From NCBI RefSeq assembly GCF_003265705.1, contig NW_020312968.1, positions 1,964,538 through 2,028,537 of the forward strand: a stretch of 64,000 nucleotides of DNA, in the 5' to 3' direction. The notes beneath the pieces are model-generated. The model had not been told where the DNA came from and ran no database searches. It was given only the letters and a program-made list of their open reading frames with translations. A program made the position numbers and the translations under genes. This document shows, in pieces, positions 11,861 to 21,420 of this stretch (position 1 is its first letter; every line of letters starts with the position of its first letter). The stretch is from Callorhinus ursinus. Its lineage: Eukaryota; Chordata; Mammalia; Carnivora; Otariidae.

Positions 11861-12410
11861 GGGCAGGCACAGTGGCCCGGGTGCTTTGTTAGGTACTACC
11901 TTCCCCTTAGGCCACTACCTGCCCCTTACTACTACCTTTTTTTTTTTTTTTTTTTTAAATTTTCCCCCTTCATTGGCCTTTAAGCACTGCTTTTCACTTG
12001 CTTACAGAGAATCTCTGCTGCCCAAGTCCATTTCTGCCGTCGTCCGTGAGAGCAGGTTGGCCATCTGAGCCTGGACACCGAGAGTCTTCATACACCTCGG
12101 TGGAGCACATTTGGGGGACTGCTCTGAATTTGGAGCTGGTAGGTCCCTTTTCTAGGGCCTTCCAGGGAAGATTTAGAATTAACCCAGGGATGGGCCATTT
12201 CTGTCCATTTCTTCTTCCATGACTGCCCATCCTCCCTCCCCCCACCATAGGGCTTTCATTGGAACCAGAAAAACAGATAGTGGGCTGTTTTTCTGAATTG
12301 CCCTCAATGGTCATGGCCATGTCAGAGAAACTTCAAGAAGGTGACTTCCTGTGTCTCTTGTCTGCATTCTGGAGAAAGGGCTCCATGACCAAAGAAGGAA
12401 CAGCTACACT

Positions 12411-12470
12411 CTCAGCTTGGGTCTTCAGGAGCGCCTAATTCTCAGCCTGGGTCTTCAGGAGCGCCTAATT
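12411..12470. repeat. 30-bp tandem duplication, two copies
   Basis: The 30-bp segment at 12411-12440 (starts CTCAGCTTGG, ends GCGCCTAATT) is repeated at 12441-12470 with a single T/C difference. It looks like a recent local duplication. Confidence 0.97.
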
Positions 12471-13037
12471 CCCTTGGAGGTGCCAGGCAGGTGTTTGGCA
12501 TTTACTGACCTCTGCTTTCCTCCCGGCCATGGCCTTTTCCTCGCGATCTTTTCAGCTGGATTGCAGATTTGGAGTTGGACAGGTGCAGGGGAAAAGGAGA
12601 AGAGTCACAGGAGAAGGAGAGTAATGGGGGATCTGGCGGGCTTGACTGGGCAGAGGGTGTTGTTGCTAGTTGGGCTGGAGCAGTGGTGTTGTTGCCAGAC
12701 TCTGGAGAACAAAGGAGAGGTGCTCTGCTCCTTGGCTTGGTGTCTTTGCTCAGCAAGAGCAGGGCCAGTGCAGCTTCTCTTGCCAGCCCCACTGCCCTGC
12801 CGCATTTCCTCCTCATTGTCACATCCCTTGTGCCTTCCCCTTCTAGATCGGGGGGGGGGGGGGACAAGATGAGCAAGCGTAGGAGTCTGGGTTGTACGGA
12901 GGGCGTTTTGGTTGTGTGCATTCTCTCCTAACCTTTCACTCCCAGAGGTGCTTACATAGGCCAAGCACAGAACTCATATGTCAAGCAGTGTCCTGAGAAA
13001 AACCATTCACACATTATAAAGGAAACTTAGAATGTGG

Positions 13038-13038
<1 letters not shown>

Positions 13039-13080
<42 letters not shown>
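13039..13080. repeat. (TC)n microsatellite
   Basis: A pure TC run of about 21 units, with no SINE head or tail attached. Confidence 0.95.
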
Positions 13081-13084
<4 letters not shown>

Positions 13085-14557
13085 TTTGTATCTGGCAGCT
13101 GTTTAAGGTGATGGAAGTGCATCTATTACTGTATTGAGAACTCTGCTAATCTGGCGATGGGTTATTAGAACGTCTCCTGAGAGCTCCTTGTCCAGGAAAT
13201 CTGCTTCACCTGGCTTGCTTCTCCTGTAACAGAGCACCTGCCAGTTGCCCAAGGCAATAAGTAGTTAAGTAGTAGCCTGAGATACTCTTGCCAAGTGGAT
13301 TCACACTCAGGTGGAGGCACATAATATAGAAGTAATCTTGTAATTTTAGCTGAGAAAGGCACCTATCAATTGGTGCTATTCACATTTTCTTCGGAGCTGT
13401 TCACATTCTGGGCTATCACATCCAAGCCCGGGGAGTAGATTATTCAGTGGGCCTTGGGGCCTATTTCCATTTATGGCCAACATTCAGAATGGGCTGCTTT
13501 TGTCCAAGATAGAAATCAACTTATGAGGATTTCTTGATTCGAAATGTAGGCAAATATATTTTGAATATTTTGAATAATTTTGAATAATTTGAAAGCCGAG
13601 CTAGGGAGTGCTGAAACAAAAGATACTTGAAATCAACCTCTATTTTTATTACCAATCAATTCCTAATGGGTCAAGAACTAATAAATTGGCATAATACTGG
13701 CTCCTCTTGGAGCCAAGCTTAGAGGAGATACAGAGTCTAGAGATGGAAGAGCCCCCTGATGTGTTCAAGGACTAATAAATGGTATGAACATCCTTGTTTC
13801 TCCTATTATGTATTGGGTCACCATCTGAGATGTTATACAGAGCACATTAGAAATGACTAAAAAATTCTGGGTGCATACGCATCTCTTGTAATGATGAGTC
13901 CCCAAAGTTTCCCATGTTCTGTGAGAGAAGATACCTATATGTTGCTTGATTAGTTTCTGATAAACAATTTATATTCTATCCATACAATTCTTGGCAAAAG
14001 GTTGCATTTTAATGGAGAACATCATAGGACTTCATTAATAGTATTTCTTAGGAAATCTTGACTCCAAATATATTTTCATCAAAATCCCCAGTTGTGTCCT
14101 TTGAGAAACACATATACTGTAGGGCTTTCCACTCCAGGCCATGCTTATTATGGGAACAGAGAATCTTGTCTGGGGTTTTTCTAAATCCCTAGAGTCTGTC
14201 AGTTGCTACTCAAATTATGATCTATCCTTCCCAGAGTTAATTAATGCATTGTGCATCCCAGTGTATTGAATCATAGGGTCACACAATGATTTATTTTTTT
14301 CTATTAAATATATTCTTGTTTTATATAATGTATCTTCAAACAGTATGCTACCAACTGAATTTATATTGTGTTTTATTCTTCTTTTTTGAATAAGAGCGCT
14401 TGAGCTAGCTATCCTTTGGTGGTATGATTGTTTTCTAAAATAGTGAGGTTTAATGATTAGAAAAACCATTGTGTTTAATAGAGTTTGAATCAAGAAGTGT
14501 TTATTTTCTTCCACTTAAGAATTTTCTTACATTCCTAAGAAATACATTGTGTTGTTT

Positions 14558-14765
14558 GTTTTTTTTTTTAGATTTTTTTTTTAATTTATTTATTTGAGAG
14601 AGAGAGAGAGAATGAGAGATAGAGAGCACGAGAGGGAAGAGGGTCAGAAGGAGAAGCAGACTCCCCGCTGAGCGGGGAGCCCGACATGGGGCTCGATCCC
14701 GGGACTCCAGGATCATGACCTGAGCCGAAGGCAGTCGCTTAACCAACTGAGCCACTCAGGCGCCC
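14558..14765 (-). mobile_element. CAN-SINE, antisense, full length
   Basis: On the + strand it reads T-tail, GA run, then GCTGAGCGGGGAGCCC and GAGCCACTCAGGCGCCCC, the reverse complement of the SINEC head. TSD CATTGTGTTGTTT at 14545-14557 and 14766-14778. Confidence 0.95.
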
Positions 14766-15190
14766 CATTGTGTTGTTTTGATGTTGGCCTTCAAAAGAAT
14801 GACAGTTCGTTCTATGTTAATAATTGTTTTTTTAAAGGATATTAACTTTTTTTGAAGTATAGTATTGACACAAAATGTTACAGTAGTTTCAGGTGTACAA
14901 TAATGTTTTTATGTTTTATTTTTCAGTGATTTTGAAATACTATAAAATAATGGAATCGGTTTTTACACAAAGTTTGAAAAACTTTTTAAATTTATTCATA
15001 AATTTATCCAAAGTGTACCAACCTAAGAAACATGATTTTTTGTGTGTGTGTGATCCTTTCTAGGCTATTTTATTTTTATGTTTCTTGCGAAGGTATAATC
15101 ATATGGTGTCATTTAACATTATGTTGTAAGCATTTTCTGTCTGGCTGAATATACTTCCTATTAATATTTAGAATTGCTGTATAATATTTT

Positions 15191-15407
15191 TTTTTTTAAA
15201 GATTTTATTTGAGAGGGAGAGAGAGAGAGAGAGTGCGAGAGAGTGCATGAGCAGGGCAAGGAGAGGAGGGAGAGGGACAAGCCGACTCCTCGTTGAGCGG
15301 AGCCCTACATGGGACTCTATCTCATGACCCTGAGATTGTACCCAAGCGGGTACCAAGAGTCAGGATACTTAACTGGACGCCTAACCGATTGAGCCACCCA
15401 GGAGCCC
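15191..15407 (-). mobile_element. CAN-SINE, antisense
   Basis: T-tail with AAAGATTTTATTTGAGAG at the left and GATTGAGCCACCCAGGAGCCCC at the right. The duplicated target is tgtataatatttt at the left and tgtatactatttt at the right (one mismatch). It is moderately diverged. Confidence 0.92.
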
Positions 15408-15502
15408 CTGTATACTATTTTTTTAGAGGATATATGTTAATTTGTTTGCTTATTCTTGTTTTTTGGGGGGGACATTTATATTTCTCCCAATGTTACCATT
15501 TT

Positions 15503-15668
15503 CTCTTTTTTTTTTGAGGGGGGAGGGGCAGAGGGAGAATGAGAGAATCTTAAGCAGGCTCCACACCCAGTGCATGAGCCTAACTTGGGGCTCGATCTCA
15601 CCACCCTGACATCATGACCTGAGCCTAAATCAAGAGTTGGTTGCTTAACTAAGCCACCCAGGTGCCCC
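15503..15668 (-). mobile_element. CAN-SINE, antisense, diverged
   Basis: Reads GAGGGGG...GAATGAGAGAATCTTAAG, then GGGGCTCGATCTCA and AAGCCACCCAGGTGCCCC. Flanking copies of the target are CCAATGTTACCATTTT and CCAATGTAACCATTTT (one mismatch). Confidence 0.9.
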
Positions 15669-15730
15669 CCAATGTAACCATTTTTAAAATTATGTTGTGA
15701 TGAAACTCTTGGTGGAGTTAGCATTTTTTA

Positions 15731-15946
15731 TTTTTATTTTATTTTATTTTATTTTAAAGATTTTATTTATTTGAGAGAGAGAGAGTGTGAGAGTGTGCAC
15801 AAGCAGGGGGAGCGGCAGGCAGAGGGAGACGGAGAAGCTGGCTCCTGATCAGCAGGGAGCTTGATGGTGGGCTCGATCCTAGGACCCTGAGATCACGACC
15901 CAAGCCGAAGGCAGATGCTCAACCGACTGAGCCACCCAGGCGCCCC
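15731..15946 (-). mobile_element. CAN-SINE, antisense, full length
   Basis: It has a (TTTTA)n tail at the left, GAGAGAGAGAGTGTGAGAG, then GACTGAGCCACCCAGGCGCC at the right. A perfect 18-bp TSD, TGGAGTTAGCATTTTTTA, occurs at 15713-15730 and 15947-15964. Confidence 0.97.
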
Positions 15947-16539
15947 TGGAGTTAGCATTTTTTAAACACACATGTTTTATTAGAATAGATTAATAGAAAT
16001 GTTAATTGTAGGTCTGAGGATCTGAAAAATTCTATGACTTGATTGCACATCCCTAAAACACATCCTGAAGTGATTGTATGCGATTTGCAACATCATGAGC
16101 AATGTTATGAGGGTATCAGCAAAGAAATCGTATATAATTTTAAAATTTGCATTTATTTGATCACTAGTGAGAATGATCATTTGCCCATGTATTTGTTTCT
16201 AGTTGGATCTCTTGTTTTGTAAGTTGTCTCTTTATTTCCTTTGTTTATTTACGAGTTCTGAACATACACATGAAATTAGCCTTTTTCATATTTACTGTAA
16301 ATAACTTAACCCCAGTCTTTTGTTTGTCTTTCTTTTTGTTTCGTACTACTTAATACAGAAGCTTTTAATTACTTTGAAGCCAACTCTGTTGATCTTTTGC
16401 TATTCTGTTTTAAAATGAAGATCTTAATCTGGTTTAGAGACTACATGAAAGTTAGATATACTTCTGTTGCTATAGGCAAAACTAGTTTGAATGTAGTGTT
16501 TATACATCACTGTTGTATGATTTTTTTTTCTTCTAAAAT

Positions 16540-18880
16540 GACAACAAAATACACATAAGTTCATACTGTTACAGATTATACAACATAAGTTGTTCTGTAT
16601 GTAATTGGCTTTTTTCATCCAGTAATATGTAATGGATATCTTGCCATGTTAATATAAGTCTTGCATCGTGTTTATGGCTTGTTAGAGTTACAGTGTATTT
16701 TTGTTGTTCCAGTGTATTTTCATTCATACAGTGGTATGCTGCACTTAGCTTGTATCTACTCATGAAAGCCAGTTGTACACATTTCTTCTAAATTCTCTGT
16801 TCAGAAGACTAAACATTTCTTCTAAATTCTCTGTTCAAAAGACTTCACTTTGATAGCTTGAAATCAGCCCACGATGGGGCGTATTTACACCTCCCCCGGG
16901 AAATTGGCAAGAATCAGGGCTTACCCCTCCCACTGGGAGAAGTTACTGTTAAACATTCACCAGCACACTATCAATTTATACCTGGCCCTATTGATGGATT
17001 AAAAAATGTTATAATTAATGCTACAGTGAATATTGTAGGGGATCCATTGTGTATACTTGTACAATTGACCCTTCAGCAGATGAGTTCCTCAGAGTTAGGT
17101 CATCAGCCAATTGACAGATTTATTTTAAATTTTGATACACCTCACCACCTTATCTTTCAGAAAGGTTGTATTAGTTTACTTTCCCACCTCTAGTTTCTAT
17201 TAGTGACTGTCAATTGATGGGTTAAAAAAAATCTCTTATTTATTTGTATTTTATTGGATTAATTTCTATTACACAGTCTTTATTTTCTTTTCTATATTAC
17301 CTATTTACAAAAATAACACCTCAATTTATTAGTTAGCTTTTTTTAAATCATTTTTAACTTCAACTTTATTAGCTTAGATATTTCTAGGAAATTGACCATT
17401 TATCTACAGAAAGATGAATGTCTCCAAGGGGAAAAGAAAATAGAACTGAAAAGATTATAGGACAGGTTTGGCCATGTACAAAATTGTACCGAAACACAAA
17501 GTTTTTAATTATGATAAAGTTCAGTTTATTTTTTCGGTTGTTTCTTGTACTTCTGAAACATAGAAACTCTCGGTAAATCCAAGGTCACAAAGATTTACCT
17601 TCATGTTTTCTTCTAAGAGTTTTATAGATTTAGGTCTTAGATGTAGGTCTTTGAGGTGATTTTCGTATATGATGTGAGGTAGGGTTTTGACTTTTCTTTT
17701 TTTAACAAGTGGGTATCTAGTTGTCTCAGTACCATTTATTGAAAAGATAAATTCTTTCCCCATTGTATGGTCTTGGCACCCATGTTATTTGTTCTTGCCT
17801 TTATTTTTTTCTTGCAATTTCTGTAGGTTTATTTGGTTGTCCTTTTCCTATTTTCTTGAGTTGAAATTGTTTGATTATTTATTTTAGGATTTGAGTTAAA
17901 GCTTTGAATTTTTCTACTGGTTTCTATATGGTGTTTATATCATTCTTTTACAGACATTCTAAAATTATGGTTTTGATTTTTATCTTTGAACCAGAGTTAA
18001 GATAATTTAAAATTTTCTAAGTGTGATTTTTGTTGTTTATTCGTACTCTTAACATCGTTTTGATGGGAGAATGTGGTCTGTACCGTTTTTACTTTTTGGA
18101 ACGTATTGCAGCCTAATATGTAGTCTGTTCTTATTCTATGAATATATGAAGTATATATATGTAATAAAACATAAATTTATGAGTGTTATTTAATTTTATT
18201 GCTTATATTTGTGGTGAATCTCTTTATATTGTGAATCTGCCAAATACTGAGAATTAGCTGAAGACTTCCACAACTCTAGTGTTTATGGCAATATCTCCTA
18301 TTTCCAGAGATTTTTGTTCTCTGTATGTAAGTATTCTGTTTTCATGTACCTTAAAAATATCCGCAAGAATTAAACTTTCACCGTATAACCTTACCTTCTT
18401 ACGTAAGTCAATTCTGTTTTATCTTGAATTCAACTTTGTTGGGTGTTAATATGGGTCTTTTGTTTCCATTTGCTTGCCCTATTTCTCCATCTATTTTCAA
18501 CTATTCTTAATATCTTGTTGCTCCTCTCAGAGGTTTTGTTTTGTTTTTGTTTACCCTCAGTTTAGAATCTTTGTCCTTAAATAGGTGAGTTCATTCTACT
18601 TATACATGTTGATATCATAGATACGATTGGTTTTTTTTTGCATCTGATTTCTGTCTTCCGATTCTTTTCATTGATTTCTGGGAGTTCTCTTCCTCTTTTC
18701 ATTTTTTCTGCCTTCCCTCTCTCCTTTGCCATTCGGTTTGTATTGGGTTTCTTGTGTTTTCCACCTCTGATAATTTGAAACATCATGGTCTGCTTTTAAT
18801 TTTACTATTGGTAGTCTGTATAGCTTCTAGTGGTATTCTTCAGGTTATGTTTCTCAATTTATCAGCTTCAGAGATGGAAT
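16540..18880 (-). mobile_element. Old L1 (L1M-type), about 2.3 kb of 3' UTR and ORF2, antisense, decayed
   Basis: Read in reverse, the segments follow the normal L1 3'-to-5' order. 'Cctattgatgga...ataattaatgctacagtgaat' lies near 16990-17030. 'Tccaaggtcacaaagattta' near 17577, with the 'ccattgtatggtcttggcac' block near 17760, match the ORF2 region before the C-terminal domain. 'Tgggagaatgtggtctgtac' near 18064 and 'ctgccaaatactgagaatt' near 18237 match the middle of ORF2. Stops and indels break it throughout, so it is a dead copy. A 34-bp internal duplication lies at 16779-16846. Confidence 0.75.
16779..16846. repeat. 34-bp tandem duplication inside the old L1
   Basis: The 34-bp segment starting ACATTTCTTCTAAATTCTC at 16779 recurs at 16813 with few changes (CAGAAG versus CAAAAG). 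The rest of this L1 shows no such repeat. Confidence 0.93.
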
Positions 18881-18974
18881 AGTATTTATTGTTTCCCCCC
18901 ACCCCCTGCTCCCTTCCTGGACCCCCCCATCCACCCTTCCTGGACCCCACCTGCCCGTGTAATGGAGAAATTTG

Positions 18975-19057
18975 TTCAGCTATTACCAGGGATTGAGTTC
19001 AAGACCTGAGCTGAGATCAAGAGTCAGACACTTAACCAACTGAACCACCCAGGTACC
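18975..19057 (-). mobile_element. CAN-SINE head fragment, antisense, decayed
   Basis: GATCAAGAGTCAGACACTTA followed by ACTGAACCACCCAGGTACCC is the reversed SINEC head. No GA/CT middle or T-tail can be made out to the left, where C-rich sequence (18894-18955) sits instead. Confidence 0.7.
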
Positions 19058-19245
19058 CTGGGGTTGGGAAACTTTTAATGTAAAGTGTGACACAGTAAAT
19101 ATTTTTGGCTGTGTGGGCCATATGATCTCTGTTGGAACTATTCAACTTTGCTGCAGACTTTATTAGTGAATGCATATGGCTGTGTTCAGATAAAACTTTA
19201 TTTACAAAAATAGGCAGCAAGCCCGATCAGTTTGCCAACCCCTGA
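19058..19245. mobile_element. Small non-autonomous hAT-type DNA transposon
   Basis: The left end CTGGGGTTGGGAAAC and right end GTTTGCCAACCCCTG are inverted repeats with one or two mismatches. Between them is the familiar body 'gtgggccatatgatctctgt' and 'ataaaactttatttacaaaaa'. The length of about 188 bp and the CAGGGGTTGGCAAAC-like termini fit an old mammalian MER-type hAT element with no coding capacity. I am not sure of its subfamily name. Confidence 0.8.
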
Positions 19246-19663
19246 TATATGTCACTTCCATTCTCTGCTTCCCTGGTATGTAATTTGCATGTTCTGAATT
19301 TTTCTTATTCCTGTTATAGACAAGTTAGTGATCCCCAGACTTATAAGGGTTCTCTAAATCTTAATGGTTGTTAAGACTATTAACACATTTTGTTTTATAT
19401 ATATATTTTATTTTTTCTGTCTTCTCTGAGACAACACTGACTGTATCAAATGATTAAACTCTTAAAAGAACAACGTTAACTTTCTCTGGCTAAGGACAAT
19501 TTTCTGAAAGTTCAGGTCTGTCCCTGTAATTTTATTGATGGTCATTGAAGGGCTAAACATAGAGAAAACTGAATTTTCTTAGTTTGAATGTAAAAAGGAT
19601 ATTTGTGTCAGTTGGCATGAGAGGTATACTTGGTATTCAAGATAGTTTCCATGCTCTTTTTTT

Positions 19664-19847
19664 GGATTGTTGTTAGTCATTTATTTGAGAGAGAGAGAGA
19701 GAGAGAGAGAGCGCATGGAGGGGAGGGAGAAGACAAGCAGACTCTGAGCTGGGCGCCCCATGCGGGGATCAGTCTCACGATCCTGAGATCATGAGCTGAG
19801 CCAAAATCAAGAGTCACCTGCTCAACTGGCTGAGCCACCAGGCACCC
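19664..19847 (-). mobile_element. CAN-SINE, antisense
   Basis: ATTTATTTGAGAGAGAGA at the left and GGCTGAGCCACCAGGCACCC at the right. TSD TGCTCTTTTTTT at 19652-19663 and 19848-19859. Confidence 0.93.
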
Positions 19848-19859
19848 TGCTCTTTTTTT

Positions 19860-21188
19860 TTTTTAAATCCACATTCTGTGTATTCTGCTCTTCACCTGAT
19901 TACAACTTTCTGACTCTTGAGATTCAGTCTGTCTTCTCTGTTATCCTGAAATGGTTTGTTCTCCTTCTGCTTGCACTCCTCCTTACTTTTTTTGTTCACT
20001 TCCCCTGAAATAAAGTTAACGTTTGACCGTGCAGCCTATGTGAACATTAACATTTCACAAATGATTCTGTAGTTTTGCAGAGTTCATACCCAGAGTTAGT
20101 TTATTTTCACACTTTCTAAAACTCTTTAATTTTTTGATTTCATATTCAATACCTGGGATGATCACAGGGAATCATTTCTAGTTAAGCCTAAAGAAACCCA
20201 TCCAAGTATTTTATGTATTGCTTATTATTCAGCATTCATTCATAGATTTTAGTATTTATATATATTTGTGTCTATAATTAAAACTACGTGTTTAGCATTA
20301 AGTCTGTATTGAACTAAACGCTCATCACCAGATATTTCTTCTCTCATTTTCTTTAATTGTATGCTTTTATTTATTTTCATTCACTTATGAGTTGGCTGGA
20401 TTACACTTTCAGATAGATTTTTCATGAAGGGTCCATGGATAATATATTTATTTGCGTTCTTGTGTATTTGAGAATGCCTTTCTGTGGGATTCATGTGGTT
20501 TGCACGACGGCTTGCACGGGGATAGCATTCTCGGACTATGCATCTTTTCCATCCACATTGCTTGCCACATGGTGAATGTTGCGCCAGTGTTTCCTGACAT
20601 CTACATTTGATGCGAAGGCTGCAGTCAGCCAGAATGGTTTTTTTCTTTGTGATTTGCTTTTTCTCTCTGGATGTCTCTTTCATTCCTTAGCACGGAAGTT
20701 TAATAACTTCACCAGGTTTTGCTTCAGTGTTTTATATTCTTTATTATTTATGCTGAGGCACTCTGACCCCATTCCATCTATATCTTTATCCTTTCATTTC
20801 AGGGATTTTCCCCAATTTATCATTAAATATCTTCTCTGTTCCACAGGAATGTTTTGCTTCTTTAGCACGCCAGTTCTTCATATATTGGACCTCTCTTGTT
20901 TCTCTACCAAAGCTGTCAGCTTGCCTCTAATTGCTTCATTTCTCCATTCTTTTCCTTGTGTGATCTGCTCAGATTTCTTCCCTGCCACACTGATTTGGCA
21001 GTGGTTGGCCTATAACTGGCATGTGCTAATAAGTAGGTTTGGAATGATGGAAGTTCCTGCTGTATGATTTTTATTCTTCGATTTCATTCTTAAGTTCTGC
21101 AGTATCATTTTTCCCCCTCCTTATGTCCTTTCTTAATTATGACAGTTTCTTTTTACCATATTCTATTTTTTTAATATCCTATTTAAAA
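19860..21188. other. AT-rich intron, possibly a very old L1 remnant
   Basis: Pieces such as 'aattgcttcatttctccattcttttcc' near 20930 and 'ttcgatttcattcttaagttctgcag' near 21079 have the flavour of reversed L1 ORF2, but similarity is too low to be sure. I recognise nothing else in this stretch. Confidence 0.3.
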
Positions 21189-21204
21189 CAGCCCACGTTT
21201 TCTT

Positions 21205-21404
21205 TTTTTTTTTTTTTAAAGATTTTATTTATTTATTTGACAGAGAGAGATAGCGAGAGCAGGAACACAAGTAGGGGGAGTGGGAGAGGGAGAAGCAGGC
21301 TTCCCGCTGAGCAGGGAGCCCGATGTGGGGCTTGATCCCAGGACCCTGGGACCATGACCTGAGCTGAAGGCAGACGCTTAATGACTGAGCCACCCAGGCC
21401 CCCC
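21205..21404 (-). mobile_element. CAN-SINE, antisense, full length
   Basis: T-tail, AAAGATTTTATTTATTTATT, GACAGAGAGAGA, GCTGAGCAGGGAGCCC and GAGCCACCCAGG in order. Targets CAGCCCACGTTTTCTT (21189-21204) and CAGCCCATGTTTTCTT (21405-21420) differ at a single CpG-decay site. Confidence 0.96.
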
Positions 21405-21420
21405 CAGCCCATGTTTTCTT

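Larger units (their letters stand above)
11861..14544 (+). other. Intron 1, mostly unique with simple repeats
   Basis: Contains a poly-T run (about 11938-11956), a 30-bp tandem duplication (12411-12470), a G13 run near 12850-12863, a (TC)n run (about 13039-13080) and a short TTTTGAATA-type repeat near 13557-13595. I see no coding feature or recognisable interspersed repeat. Confidence 0.5.
14840..16410 (-). mobile_element. Old L1 (L1M/HAL1-like) 3' part, antisense, broken by three SINEs
   Basis: The signature 'tagtttcaggtgtacaataa' near 14885 is typical of an L1 3' UTR read in reverse. 'Tttgatcactagtgagaatg' near 16157 and the following text match the reversed region where ORF2 approaches the 3' UTR. 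Three CAN-SINEs interrupt it at 15191, 15503 and 15731. Divergence is high and no reading frame survives. Edges are approximate. Confidence 0.6.
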
